Shown: in pieces, positions 14,586-21,355 of the stretch | How the letters are laid out: each line of letters begins with the position of its first letter | Numbering within the stretch: the stretch's first letter is position 1 | DNA from: a virus | DNA length: 21,355 bases | Virus record (IMG/VR): IMGVR_UViG_3300025687_000395 | Location: 1 to 21,355 of that record | Reading direction: 5' to 3' (one strand) | Program-made: the position numbers and the translations under genes | The notes under the pieces: generated by a model | Databases searched by the model: none | What the model was told of the DNA's origin: nothing | Seen by the model: only the letters and a program-made list of their open reading frames with translations

Positions 14586-15592
14586 AGGTTTTTGTAAATC
14601 TCCAACAGTAGATTTCTATCATAGTGTTCTGAATCCACTGCCATCAACTGCGAATGCACAATCTCATCAATGGATTCAAATGCCTGTGTCAAATCAGTTG
14701 AATCATGTGCTGTGATGTCTCGCTGTTGTATGAATGTCATTTCACGCAATTTATGTTGTGAAATGAATGTGTCTTTGATGAAGTTGGATTCTTCGTAGGT
14801 TATTTCTGTGTCTATGTCCACTCGCACATATGCTCGTTTTTTTAACACAGATGCGTTGTGCAGTATTTCACTCAATTTTAGTGTTTGATACACAGGCATG
14901 TCCGCCCAGTCATAGTACACAGGATCGCCACCATGCTCCAACATCATGTAGCCACGCCTAAAGTCGTTGGCATCTGAATAGTTGTGCGGAAATGCATTGC
15001 CAATGTAGTGAATGTTGCCTTTCATCTGTCGCTTGTGGAAGTGGCCTGAAAACACATAGCCGTGATGTGTGAGGTCATCACCTGACAGTTCATTGGTGTC
15101 AGGCATGGAAACCATGGCATTCATGAGGAAGTGTGGCAACTCAAAGTGCCCAAATACATACGGCTTGGCGGGCATGTCCTTGAGTTGCTTCCATTCCTCT
15201 GACACCAACCACGGGATAAACGCACAATCCTCTGTGTGGTATGGTTCCAGAATTAGGTTTAAATTTTTGATGTGTTTGGCAAATTCAATGGAGTTCACAG
15301 CACGTGAATCTTTGTAATACAGATCATGGTTGCCAACAATGAAATGGTTTTGTTCAAATGATGATGCAATCTTTTCTAAATTTTTTAACGAGTGTTGCAG
15401 GGTGGTGATGTTGATGGTGGCTCTCTGATGATGCCAGTCACCTAAGAATATACATGTTTCGCAGCCTTGTGATTGAGCGTGTTGAATGAACCAATCCACA
15501 TAACGATCACAGTCTTCGTTGAACTGTCGTGAATTGCCTTTGTTGCCAAAGTGAATGTCAGCAAACACTGCCGCACGTTTAAAAGTTTGCAT
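14582..15592 (-). CDS. 47: Recombination endonuclease subunit gp47 (Mre11/SbcD-like)
   Basis: A 336-residue metallophosphoesterase, the nuclease partner of gp46. The five metal motifs are visible: FADIHFGN (D12, H14), FLGDWHH, VGNHDLYY, FGHFELPH and SGHFHKRQ. The length equals that of T4 gp47 (about 339). The start at 15592 has no ribosome binding site, but on the minus strand TATAAT lies 8 bases upstream (15601-15606), the same layout as at the portal gene. It opens the 47-46-glycosyltransferase operon and is divergent from the SGNH hydrolase-like gene with 31 bases between the starts. Confidence 0.96.
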   Translation of the reverse strand: MQTFKRAAVFADIHFGNKGNSRQFNEDCDRYVDWFIQHAQSQGCETCIFLGDWHHQRATINITTLQHSLKNLEKIASSFEQNHFIVGNHDLYYKDSRAVNSIEFAKHIKNLNLILEPYHTEDCAFIPWLVSEEWKQLKDMPAKPYVFGHFELPHFLMNAMVSMPDTNELSGDDLTHHGYVFSGHFHKRQMKGNIHYIGNAFPHNYSDANDFRRGYMMLEHGGDPVYYDWADMPVYQTLKLSEILHNASVLKKRAYVRVDIDTEITYEESNFIKDTFISQHKLREMTFIQQRDITAHDSTDLTQAFESIDEIVHSQLMAVDSEHYDRNLLLEIYKNL

Positions 15593-15623
15593 TGAGTTTT
15601 ATTATAAGATAATTATTTGAATA
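15593..15623 (-). promoter_or_regulatory. Divergent promoter region of gp47 and the SGNH gene
   Basis: This 31-base AT-rich gap contains, on the minus strand, TATAAT at 15601-15606, 8 bases from the gp47 ATG, and within TATAATAA a partial match (6 of 8) to the late box TATAAATA. On the plus strand TATAAG at 15603-15608 could serve the gene starting at 15624. No Shine-Dalgarno sequence is found for either start. Confidence 0.4.
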
Positions 15624-16316
15624 ATGCAACACAGATTTTTTCAAGACAATATTTTGAAATTCAAACCATATCTTGATTATGAACACAATGCACATGGTTA
15701 CCGCACACATGAAATCACTGATGACAATTTAGATCAACCACATTGGTACCTGTTTGGTGAAAGCAACACATTTGGCATAGCAATCAAAAATGGACAAAGG
15801 TTTTCAGATAGACTAGAACATCATCTCAATCAAAAAGTTTTTAATTTCGCAAGGCCCGGAGCATCCGGTGAAGAATGTGTGAGAATACTTTATGGTTTCA
15901 CAGACACTGTGCAAAAACCACAAGGAGTGATCGTGGTTTGGCCCTATTTGGTAAGAAGAAATCATTACAGCATCACTAGACCTTATCCTGTGTATCTGAC
16001 TGGATCATCTGTGGACAAATCAATGATCAAACATCTAGTCAACAATAATGACGACATGGATGTGGCACATTTTTACAACCAAATGTATTTTGTTGAACAT
16101 TGGTGCAAACAGAAATCAGTGCCAGCATATCATTTTATGATTGAACAAGAAGACATTATTTTATTAAAAAATAAATCATGTTTTGATGACAAAATCTGTG
16201 CCACAGCACTGAGCGACTGTGCTGATCGTGATGATCTAGCAGATGATGGTGCTCACTGGGGACCACTGCATCACAAGGTGTTTGCTCACACCATCAAAGG
16301 TTGGATGCAAAATTAG
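15624..16316 (+). CDS. SGNH/GDSL hydrolase-like protein
   Basis: A 230-residue protein. Block I appears as LFGESNTFG with the presumed nucleophile Ser47; block II as FNFARPGASGEECVR near residues 73-87, with a conserved Gly; and the C-terminal DDGAHWGPLHHK has the D-x-x-H pair at 208-211. The G-E-S replaces the usual G-D-S, and between them VIVVWPYLVRRN lies where the Asn-containing block is expected. Such enzymes remove acyl groups from carbohydrates or lipids; in a phage, a role in modifying host surface sugars, virion glycans or metabolites is possible but not shown. There is no signal peptide. It lies alone on the plus strand and its stop overlaps the convergent gp55 gene by 4 bases. Confidence 0.65.
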   Translation: MQHRFFQDNILKFKPYLDYEHNAHGYRTHEITDDNLDQPHWYLFGESNTFGIAIKNGQRFSDRLEHHLNQKVFNFARPGASGEECVRILYGFTDTVQKPQGVIVVWPYLVRRNHYSITRPYPVYLTGSSVDKSMIKHLVNNNDDMDVAHFYNQMYFVEHWCKQKSVPAYHFMIEQEDIILLKNKSCFDDKICATALSDCADRDDLADDGAHWGPLHHKVFAHTIKGWMQN

Positions 16317-17089
16317 TCTTTGCTGTTGAGATCGTGTTCTGCTTTTTGTTGGATTTCCCATTCAATCTGTCGAGTGTGTGAAGGCATCATGCCATTTTCT
16401 TGTAGGATGTCATCTCTCAGTGATTGATTTTTCTTTTCCACGTTCAGTATACGAGTGAAAGAGTTTGTGATTGCGGCAGTGTAATAAGCAAATGGATTTT
16501 CTGATTTGGATTCGTCAAACTGCAAACCAATCTGGCTCAACTGCATGAGTGCTTGTCCCTGCATTTCGTCATTGTAGGTGTAACCACGCCAGTTGCCTCG
16601 GGTGCCATATCTCTGTGTCAACAGCAGGAACATTTTGGCCAGTGTGTTGGTCATCTTGCCATGCTCTGTGGAAAAGTGTCCATTCTGCAGTCCGCCCTGC
16701 CAGTGTGACTTGCCCACACAGATCAGATCACCATCTTCTGTGTATCTCCAGTGTTGATAGGGAGGGAAATTGCATTTGGCTTTGGATTCTGCTGTGTTTT
16801 TGGGATTGGCCTTGCGTTTGGAGTTCGGCACATGATCAAATGTCATGATTCTAAACACCACTTCGTGCTTTTGAATCTTTTTTGGATCCTGTTTTTCACC
16901 TGTTTCGCGTTCCAATCTTTTGGCTCTCAATCTTTTGCCTTCTGCTGTGCTTCTTGTGTTGATCTTGGACACAGTGGGCAAAATGATGTCATAGTCTCTG
17001 TCTTGAGGCGTAAGGAATTCGCTGTAGGTGGCTTTGCTGAGGTGAATCTGCTTGAGCATGTCACGATTGTTGAGATATTTTACTGCCAT
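16313..17089 (-). CDS. 55: Late transcription sigma factor gp55
   Basis: A 258-residue T4-type sigma factor that directs host RNA polymerase to the late box TATAAATA. The family core is KMTNTLAKMFLLLTQRYGTR, NWRGYTYNDEMQGQALMQL, then NPFAYYTAAITNSFTRILNV (from residue 198), EKKNQSLRDDILQENG and MPSHTRQIE; the NPFAYYT segment corresponds to sigma region 2. T4 gp55 has 185 residues; here an N-terminal addition of about 70 residues (KINTRSTAEGKRLRAKRLER and HEVVFRIMTFDHVPNSKRKA) is strongly basic. The C-terminal tail that binds the gp45 clamp is not clearly conserved. It is transcribed opposite to the tail module it should activate; its own start has a TATAGA box 13 bases upstream. Confidence 0.93.
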   Translation of the reverse strand: MAVKYLNNRDMLKQIHLSKATYSEFLTPQDRDYDIILPTVSKINTRSTAEGKRLRAKRLERETGEKQDPKKIQKHEVVFRIMTFDHVPNSKRKANPKNTAESKAKCNFPPYQHWRYTEDGDLICVGKSHWQGGLQNGHFSTEHGKMTNTLAKMFLLLTQRYGTRGNWRGYTYNDEMQGQALMQLSQIGLQFDESKSENPFAYYTAAITNSFTRILNVEKKNQSLRDDILQENGMMPSHTRQIEWEIQQKAEHDLNSKD

Positions 17090-17154
17090 TTGTTGATGTC
17101 TATACTTTCTTTATGTTCTATAAAGATATTATAAACTATGCACTTAATTTATGC

Positions 17155-17162
17155 AATAAATA
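17155..17162 (+). promoter_or_regulatory. Near-consensus late promoter box AATAAATA
   Basis: AATAAATA differs from the T4 late box TATAAATA at one base and ends 6 bases before the ATG at 17169. It heads the plus-strand tail module, exactly where a late promoter would be needed. The expected transcript start falls at the start codon itself, and no Shine-Dalgarno sequence exists, so translation might begin without a leader. Confidence 0.5.
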
Positions 17163-17168
17163 TTTTTG

Positions 17169-18023
17169 ATGGCCGCATTCTCGAATTTTTTAAATCAAGG
17201 TTCCAAGTTCCTCACAGGAGCTGCAGGTGCAGTGGCCAACAGATTATCTGCGGCTGGTTTGCCTGTAGGCGGCATATTTGGCAGACAGCAACGCACACTG
17301 CAATCAAATGTGGGTGCACCAAGTGCCACACAAGACTGGGCAGTCAAACTGACCTTGCCTGCATCAACATATGCATCACTGTTTGGCAGTTCGCCCATCA
17401 TGGACAAACAGACACTGGGCATACAAAATGGCATGAGATGGCCGGTTACACCGTTTATTAATATGTCACATTCTGCTTCATATGACGCCAAAAGTGTGAT
17501 TCACAATAATTACCCGTATTATGCCTACCAAAATTCACAGGTGGATCAGATCACAATATCAGGATCATTTCCTGTGAACGATCAAAAAAGTGGGTTGGCA
17601 TGGTTGGGCACACTGCACTTTCTGAGAACAGTCACAAAAATGTATTATGGCGGAGAACTTAACAAGGGCAATCCTCCACCAGTGTGTAGATTGAATGGCT
17701 ATGGAGATTTTGTGTACAAAAATGTTCCAGTGATCATAACCAACTTCAATGTTGAATTGAGAGAACAGGTGGACTACATCGGTGTAACCATGCCCACAGG
17801 TGGACTAGCCTCATCAACAACACCTCCAACAGATCCAACTGGCATGGCCAGTGCCGAAGGCAGTAGGCAAGCCCAAGAATCATCGGGTTCAGTCAACTAT
17901 GTGCCAACTGATTCATTGATTGCTGTGTCATGTCTACCGATCTACTCAAGAAAAAAGATCACAAACTCATTCAGTTTGAAAAAATTTGCTAATGGCGATT
18001 TGGCCAATGATGGATTTATCTAA
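17169..18023 (+). CDS. 48: Baseplate tail tube cap, gp48-like
   Basis: A 284-residue protein beginning MAAFSNFLNQGSKFLTGAAG; a TTG codon directly before the ATG is not needed. Motifs typical of gp48-like proteins of marine T4-like phages are QDWAVKLTLP near residue 58, VTPFINMSHSASYD, NNYPYYAYQNSQVDQITISG, WLGTLHFLRTVTKMYYG and LNGYGDFVYKNVPVIITNF. T4 gp48 and its structural relative gp54 form the two rings between the hub and the tail tube; no second member is found here, so which one it corresponds to best is not certain. The Gly/Ala-rich N terminus differs from the rest. The stop overlaps the next start by one base (TAATG). Confidence 0.8.
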   Translation: MAAFSNFLNQGSKFLTGAAGAVANRLSAAGLPVGGIFGRQQRTLQSNVGAPSATQDWAVKLTLPASTYASLFGSSPIMDKQTLGIQNGMRWPVTPFINMSHSASYDAKSVIHNNYPYYAYQNSQVDQITISGSFPVNDQKSGLAWLGTLHFLRTVTKMYYGGELNKGNPPPVCRLNGYGDFVYKNVPVIITNFNVELREQVDYIGVTMPTGGLASSTTPPTDPTGMASAEGSRQAQESSGSVNYVPTDSLIAVSCLPIYSRKKITNSFSLKKFANGDLANDGFI

Positions 18024-18322
18024 TGGCTCAGTATGCAAAGACATCACCCTATTCAACCACACCACAAGGTGTTGAATCACTGGGCATACTCAAAAAAAGA
18101 TTGTTTGCGTTTGAACCAGATGACATATTATATGAAATTGATTCATTCTATGACAAACGTCCAGATCTACTAGCTCATGATTTGTATGGCTCTGCCAAAC
18201 TGTGGTGGGTGTTCATGCATCGCAACATGGACATCATAACTGATCCAATTTTTTCTTTTGCAGAAGGTGTGCAGATCCGCATACCAAAAAAATCAACTCT
18301 TGAAAAATTTTTAGGAGTCTAA
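18023..18322 (+). CDS. 53: Baseplate wedge protein, short gp53-like
   Basis: A 99-residue protein starting MAQYAKTSPYSTTPQGVESL. The core EIDSFYDKRPDLLAHDLYGS, AKLWWVFMHRNMD and DPIFSFAEGVQIRIPKKSTL is the N-terminal gp53 pattern, related to LysM-like folds: Y-D-x-R-P-D-L-L-A, W-W-V-F, and I-x-I-P-K. T4 gp53 has 196 residues, so this one keeps only the first domain. It joins wedges together in the T4 baseplate. Its neighbours are gp48-like and a large structural gene, with one-base overlap before and a single base gap after it. Confidence 0.85.
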   Translation: MAQYAKTSPYSTTPQGVESLGILKKRLFAFEPDDILYEIDSFYDKRPDLLAHDLYGSAKLWWVFMHRNMDIITDPIFSFAEGVQIRIPKKSTLEKFLGV

Positions 18323-18323
18323 C

Positions 18324-20717
18324 ATGACTTCATTTTTAGGCAAACTGGAAGCACAAGAACAAGCAGAAATTCTTGAACAAGAAGTGCGTGTGGAAAAATT
18401 ACGCAAAGACAGTGAAAATGTCAGCAGGCTACAAAACATCGATCCAGCATATGGTTATACATCAAGATTTTCGTCACAAACAGTGTATAATCCAAAAGTA
18501 GACACACAAAAGGTTGCATCAAACAAAACCAATGTACAGACAGAACAAGATCTCATCAGTCAAAATGCTTTTTTACAGGATCCTGGGTTGACCAACGGCA
18601 ACATAGGCACCACACCAGGATCCACTGCCAACACAGGCAATACACAGGATTTACCTCCTATAGAAAATCCACTGCATGACTATGCTCCCTACAATTACAT
18701 CATCACTCTTTCATGCCTCAGCAAAACACAGTTCAATCAAGGTGAGTATGAAGGCATTGTGATTGCTCGCAGTGGCGGCAAAGGCACCACAGGTGCTTCT
18801 CCACTGGACAAAGATTTTTACATCAACAACTTGGTGGTGAGAAATACCATTACCCCCACAGCACAAGCAGGCACAGGCACTGTATTCCAAGTGTTGTTTG
18901 ATATCACAGAACCATACGGTGTGTCGTTCATTGATGCCCTCATACAAGCTGCTGATGCACAAGATTACGCCAATCATTTGAAAGCTGTGTACAATTTAAA
19001 AATTGAATTCCGTGGCATCAATGACGATGGACAACCCACTGATGTGATTCCATTCTCAACAAGAAATATTCCTATTCACATATATCAAGCAGAAATGCAG
19101 ATTGATGCAGGTGTTAGTGTGTATCAAATATCAGCAGTGCCAGCCACCATGTTGGGACTCACAGAAGTGCATGGCAAAACCAAAGAAGCATATACCATAT
19201 ATGGTGACACGGTGCAAGAAGTTCTCACAAATTTCTTTGATGCTGTGAACAACACACAATCAACTCTTGAAGCACAGAACAAAATTCTGCATGCAGATGA
19301 ATACACTATTGATGTTGAACAATCCACTGCATTGATCAAAACCAAACTGGGATATGATGAACTCAGTGATGCAAATTCTATTTTGAATTATTCCAATGTC
19401 AAAGTCAGTCCGGTTGAAGCCAAGCGAGTGATTAATATTCCCAAAGGCACATCTATCCAAGCATTCATTGAGGCTGTGATCAGGGAAAGCGATTTCTACA
19501 AGGATCAATTCACAGATGACATGCAACCTGTGACTGATGACATGACCATTGCTCGTGTTTTTACACAGTTGGAGATTTTGCAAGACGACAACGGCAACAA
19601 CAGACCATCCTATAGGTTTGTGTTCATTGTGAGAGAACAAAAGGTCACTTCTGCATATTTCAACAAACAAGGCGGTGATCTTGTGTCGGACCGTTCACCT
19701 GCAAAGATTTACAATTATATCTACACAGGCCAAAACAGGGACGTGTTGGCATTTGACATCACATACAAATTTGGATATTATCAAGCAATACCATATGTAG
19801 AAAACAATGACAATGATCCGCAAACCAACAACAAATCTGGCACCAAATCAGAAGTCAATGCAGAAACATCTCAACAGGGTGCTGGCAACAAGGGTGTCAG
19901 CCAAGTCACCACAGAACCAGAAGATTCATTGTACAAAGGCGGCCTCAATCTTTCAGTCAACAAGAAGAATGGCGAGATTGGCAGGATATTTGAACAAATT
20001 ATTTCAGATCCATCTGCGGACTTGTTGGTGACCACATTGGAAATCATTGGTGATCCTTATTGGATTGCCCAAAAACCTGTGACCAACAAAACATTCACTG
20101 AATCGCACGTGGAGAGTGCACCATACACAGATGAACTGGGTGCTGTGAGTCCGGATGGCAGAGAAGTGTTGATTGATTTCAATTTCAAAACACCCACAGA
20201 CTTAGATGATGCCACTGGCATATTCTTTAACAACCAAAGAGTGACATTCAGTGGAAAATACAAAGTATATATGTGTGCCAGCAGATTTGCTGATGGCATG
20301 TTCACAAATGAACTGGAAATGGTGAGAATGAGATTTCAAGAAGACGATGAACCAGAAGTTGTAGCAAACAACCAAGGTGCATCCAAGGCAGGACTGCAGA
20401 GCAAACAGGGTGTGGGCAGATACGACCCAACCAAACCAGCGTTTCTCACAGACCTTGGTTCCAATGTAGGAGACATAGGCGTGCAGGGAGACAACACAGG
20501 AGACAACGTCACAAAAATTCCTGTGGGCAGTAACATCACAAGACAATACACAGGAGCCAACCGTGGCGGGTTCGTGCCGGAAGGGTTTAACGCAACTGTA
20601 CCACCCAGAATTGACATCACACTTGGTGATCAGTTTTATTCAAAATCACAACTTGACCTCATCAGAGAAATTGGAGCAACACCAGACCCATCAAGGATAA
20701 GACCAGATGGCAATTAA
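18324..20717 (+). CDS. Large tail/baseplate structural protein, hub-associated
   Basis: A 797-residue protein beginning MTSFLGKLEAQEQAEILEQE, preceded by a TAGGAG site. Residues 1-60 are a charged helix; 70-115 a Thr/Gly/Asn-rich linker; 119-330 a beta-rich domain (YAPYNYIITLSCL, LVVRNTITPTAQAGTGTVFQ); 330-500 a second domain ending in KIYNYIYTGQNRDVLAFDIT, a pattern of large structural proteins of T4-like marine phages; 500-560 a Gln/Asn/Ser-rich linker; then a further beta domain and a Gly/Asn-rich end. The position between gp53 and gp5 is where a gp27-like hub would fit, but it is twice as long as T4 gp27 (391 residues), and I do not see its motifs. Its end overlaps the gp5 start by 11 bases. 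Confidence 0.65.
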   Translation: MTSFLGKLEAQEQAEILEQEVRVEKLRKDSENVSRLQNIDPAYGYTSRFSSQTVYNPKVDTQKVASNKTNVQTEQDLISQNAFLQDPGLTNGNIGTTPGSTANTGNTQDLPPIENPLHDYAPYNYIITLSCLSKTQFNQGEYEGIVIARSGGKGTTGASPLDKDFYINNLVVRNTITPTAQAGTGTVFQVLFDITEPYGVSFIDALIQAADAQDYANHLKAVYNLKIEFRGINDDGQPTDVIPFSTRNIPIHIYQAEMQIDAGVSVYQISAVPATMLGLTEVHGKTKEAYTIYGDTVQEVLTNFFDAVNNTQSTLEAQNKILHADEYTIDVEQSTALIKTKLGYDELSDANSILNYSNVKVSPVEAKRVINIPKGTSIQAFIEAVIRESDFYKDQFTDDMQPVTDDMTIARVFTQLEILQDDNGNNRPSYRFVFIVREQKVTSAYFNKQGGDLVSDRSPAKIYNYIYTGQNRDVLAFDITYKFGYYQAIPYVENNDNDPQTNNKSGTKSEVNAETSQQGAGNKGVSQVTTEPEDSLYKGGLNLSVNKKNGEIGRIFEQIISDPSADLLVTTLEIIGDPYWIAQKPVTNKTFTESHVESAPYTDELGAVSPDGREVLIDFNFKTPTDLDDATGIFFNNQRVTFSGKYKVYMCASRFADGMFTNELEMVRMRFQEDDEPEVVANNQGASKAGLQSKQGVGRYDPTKPAFLTDLGSNVGDIGVQGDNTGDNVTKIPVGSNITRQYTGANRGGFVPEGFNATVPPRIDITLGDQFYSKSQLDLIREIGATPDPSRIRPDGN

Positions 20718-21355
20718 TCAAAGACGATCTCAAGACGAAATACAAAAGAAAATTCAACAGTTTCCTGGACCCTACATTGGCTATGTGAAAAATCCCACTG
20801 ATCTCAACAGAATGGGCAGACTGTTTGTGTTCATACCCTCACTGCATGGCACCTATGATGAAACCAACAAAAATCCACAATCGCAGGTGATTGGTGTGAG
20901 TTACTGTTCGCCCTTTGCAGGACAGACACCACTGAGCGAAACCAATTCCAACAACAGAGAATTCGCCAACACACAAAAGTCATACGGATTTTGGATGGTG
21001 CCACCAGACATTGACACCAAGGTGTTGGTGATGTTTGCAGACGGCAACCCCAATGCAGGCTATTGGCTGGGTTGCGTGTATGAAGATTTCATGAATCACA
21101 TGACACCTGGCATTGCTGTGAGCGAACCCAACAAGTTTGTGGGCACACCAGAAGAAAATGAACAGTACTATTCAACACTTGGATTGACCCAGGTGCCTGT
21201 GGCAGAAGCACAACGCAGAGCTGAATCTAACAACATCACAAGATTGAATGCAAATCCAGACAATGATGTTGCATTTTCTGTGAGACCTGCACACACTCCT
21301 TCCACACAGTCATTGATAGCACAAGGACTCATCACAGATCCTGTGAGAGGCACCA
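20707..21355 (+). CDS. 5: Baseplate hub / tail spike gp5-like, N-terminal part (runs off the window)
   Basis: The first 216 residues of a protein starting MAINQRRSQDEIQKKIQQFP. The segment GPYIGYVKNPTDLNRMGRLF with FIPSLHG, then VSYCSPFAGQTPLSE, YGFWMVPPDIDTKVLVMFAD, and GNPNAGYWLGCVYEDFMNHM is the OB-fold domain of gp5/VgrG-type hub proteins. T4 gp5 then has a lysozyme domain and a triple beta helix; the rest lies beyond the window, so the presence of a lysozyme domain cannot be judged. Residues 150-216 form a linker (EENEQYYSTLGLTQVPVAEA) without lysozyme motifs. The ATG at 20707 overlaps the preceding gene by 11 bases; upstream AAGGATAAGA could assist initiation. Confidence 0.85.
   Translation, partial: MAINQRRSQDEIQKKIQQFPGPYIGYVKNPTDLNRMGRLFVFIPSLHGTYDETNKNPQSQVIGVSYCSPFAGQTPLSETNSNNREFANTQKSYGFWMVPPDIDTKVLVMFADGNPNAGYWLGCVYEDFMNHMTPGIAVSEPNKFVGTPEENEQYYSTLGLTQVPVAEAQRRAESNNITRLNANPDNDVAFSVRPAHTPSTQSLIAQGLITDPVRGT

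Noticed and set aside
17138-17461. 107-codon plus-strand frame over the start of the gp48-like gene
   Set aside because: Cys/His-rich translation with no family pattern; the overlapping gp48-like frame is well supported.
1-21355. CRISPR arrays, insertion sequences or attachment sites
   Set aside because: No regularly spaced direct repeats, transposase motifs or long terminal repeats were seen by eye on either strand.

Overview
The window is part of a T4-like tailed phage (myovirus) genome, probably marine, in the broad group of the cyanophage and pelagiphage T4 relatives. The evidence is a set of recognisable T4 core genes: portal gp20, prohead protease gp21, scaffold gp22, major capsid gp23, the gp46/gp47 recombination nuclease, the late sigma factor gp55, and baseplate genes resembling gp26, gp48, gp53 and gp5. 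No photosystem gene, tRNA, CRISPR array or insertion sequence is seen. Base composition is moderately AT-rich, with one clearly more AT-rich gene (11995-12822).

Layout. (1) 1-8425, minus strand: a head module read right to left. It holds a probable tape-measure protein, gp20, a small gp67-position protein, an inserted DUF115-like enzyme, an acidic gp68-like core protein, gp21, gp22 and the start of gp23. (2) 8461-11001, plus strand: a gp26-family protein with a -1 frame extension entered through a textbook slippery heptamer, a small orphan gene, a gene-less stretch of about 460 bases packed with hairpins, and a GNAT-fold protein that resembles aminoacyl-tRNA-protein transferases. (3) 10988-11918: a divergent pair, an unknown conserved-looking protein (minus) and a GIY-YIG-like protein (plus). 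(4) 11995-15592, minus: gp47, gp46 and an AT-rich glycosyltransferase-like gene, with overlapping start and stop codons. (5) 15624-17089: an SGNH hydrolase-like gene (plus) converging on gp55 (minus). (6) 17169-21355, plus: a tail/baseplate module of gp48-like, gp53-like, a large structural protein and the beginning of gp5.

How the genes work together: gp55 should direct late transcription from TATAAATA-type boxes, and one perfect and one near match lie directly before the two plus-strand tail modules. The left module builds and matures the prohead; the gp26-family protein, its frameshift product, the tape measure and the right module build the tail. gp46/47 serve recombination-dependent replication. 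The enzymes between these modules (two glycosyltransferase-like proteins, an SGNH hydrolase, a transferase and a nuclease-like protein) are accessory. The observations most worth following are the frameshift in the gp26-family gene and the hairpin array at 9808-10131.
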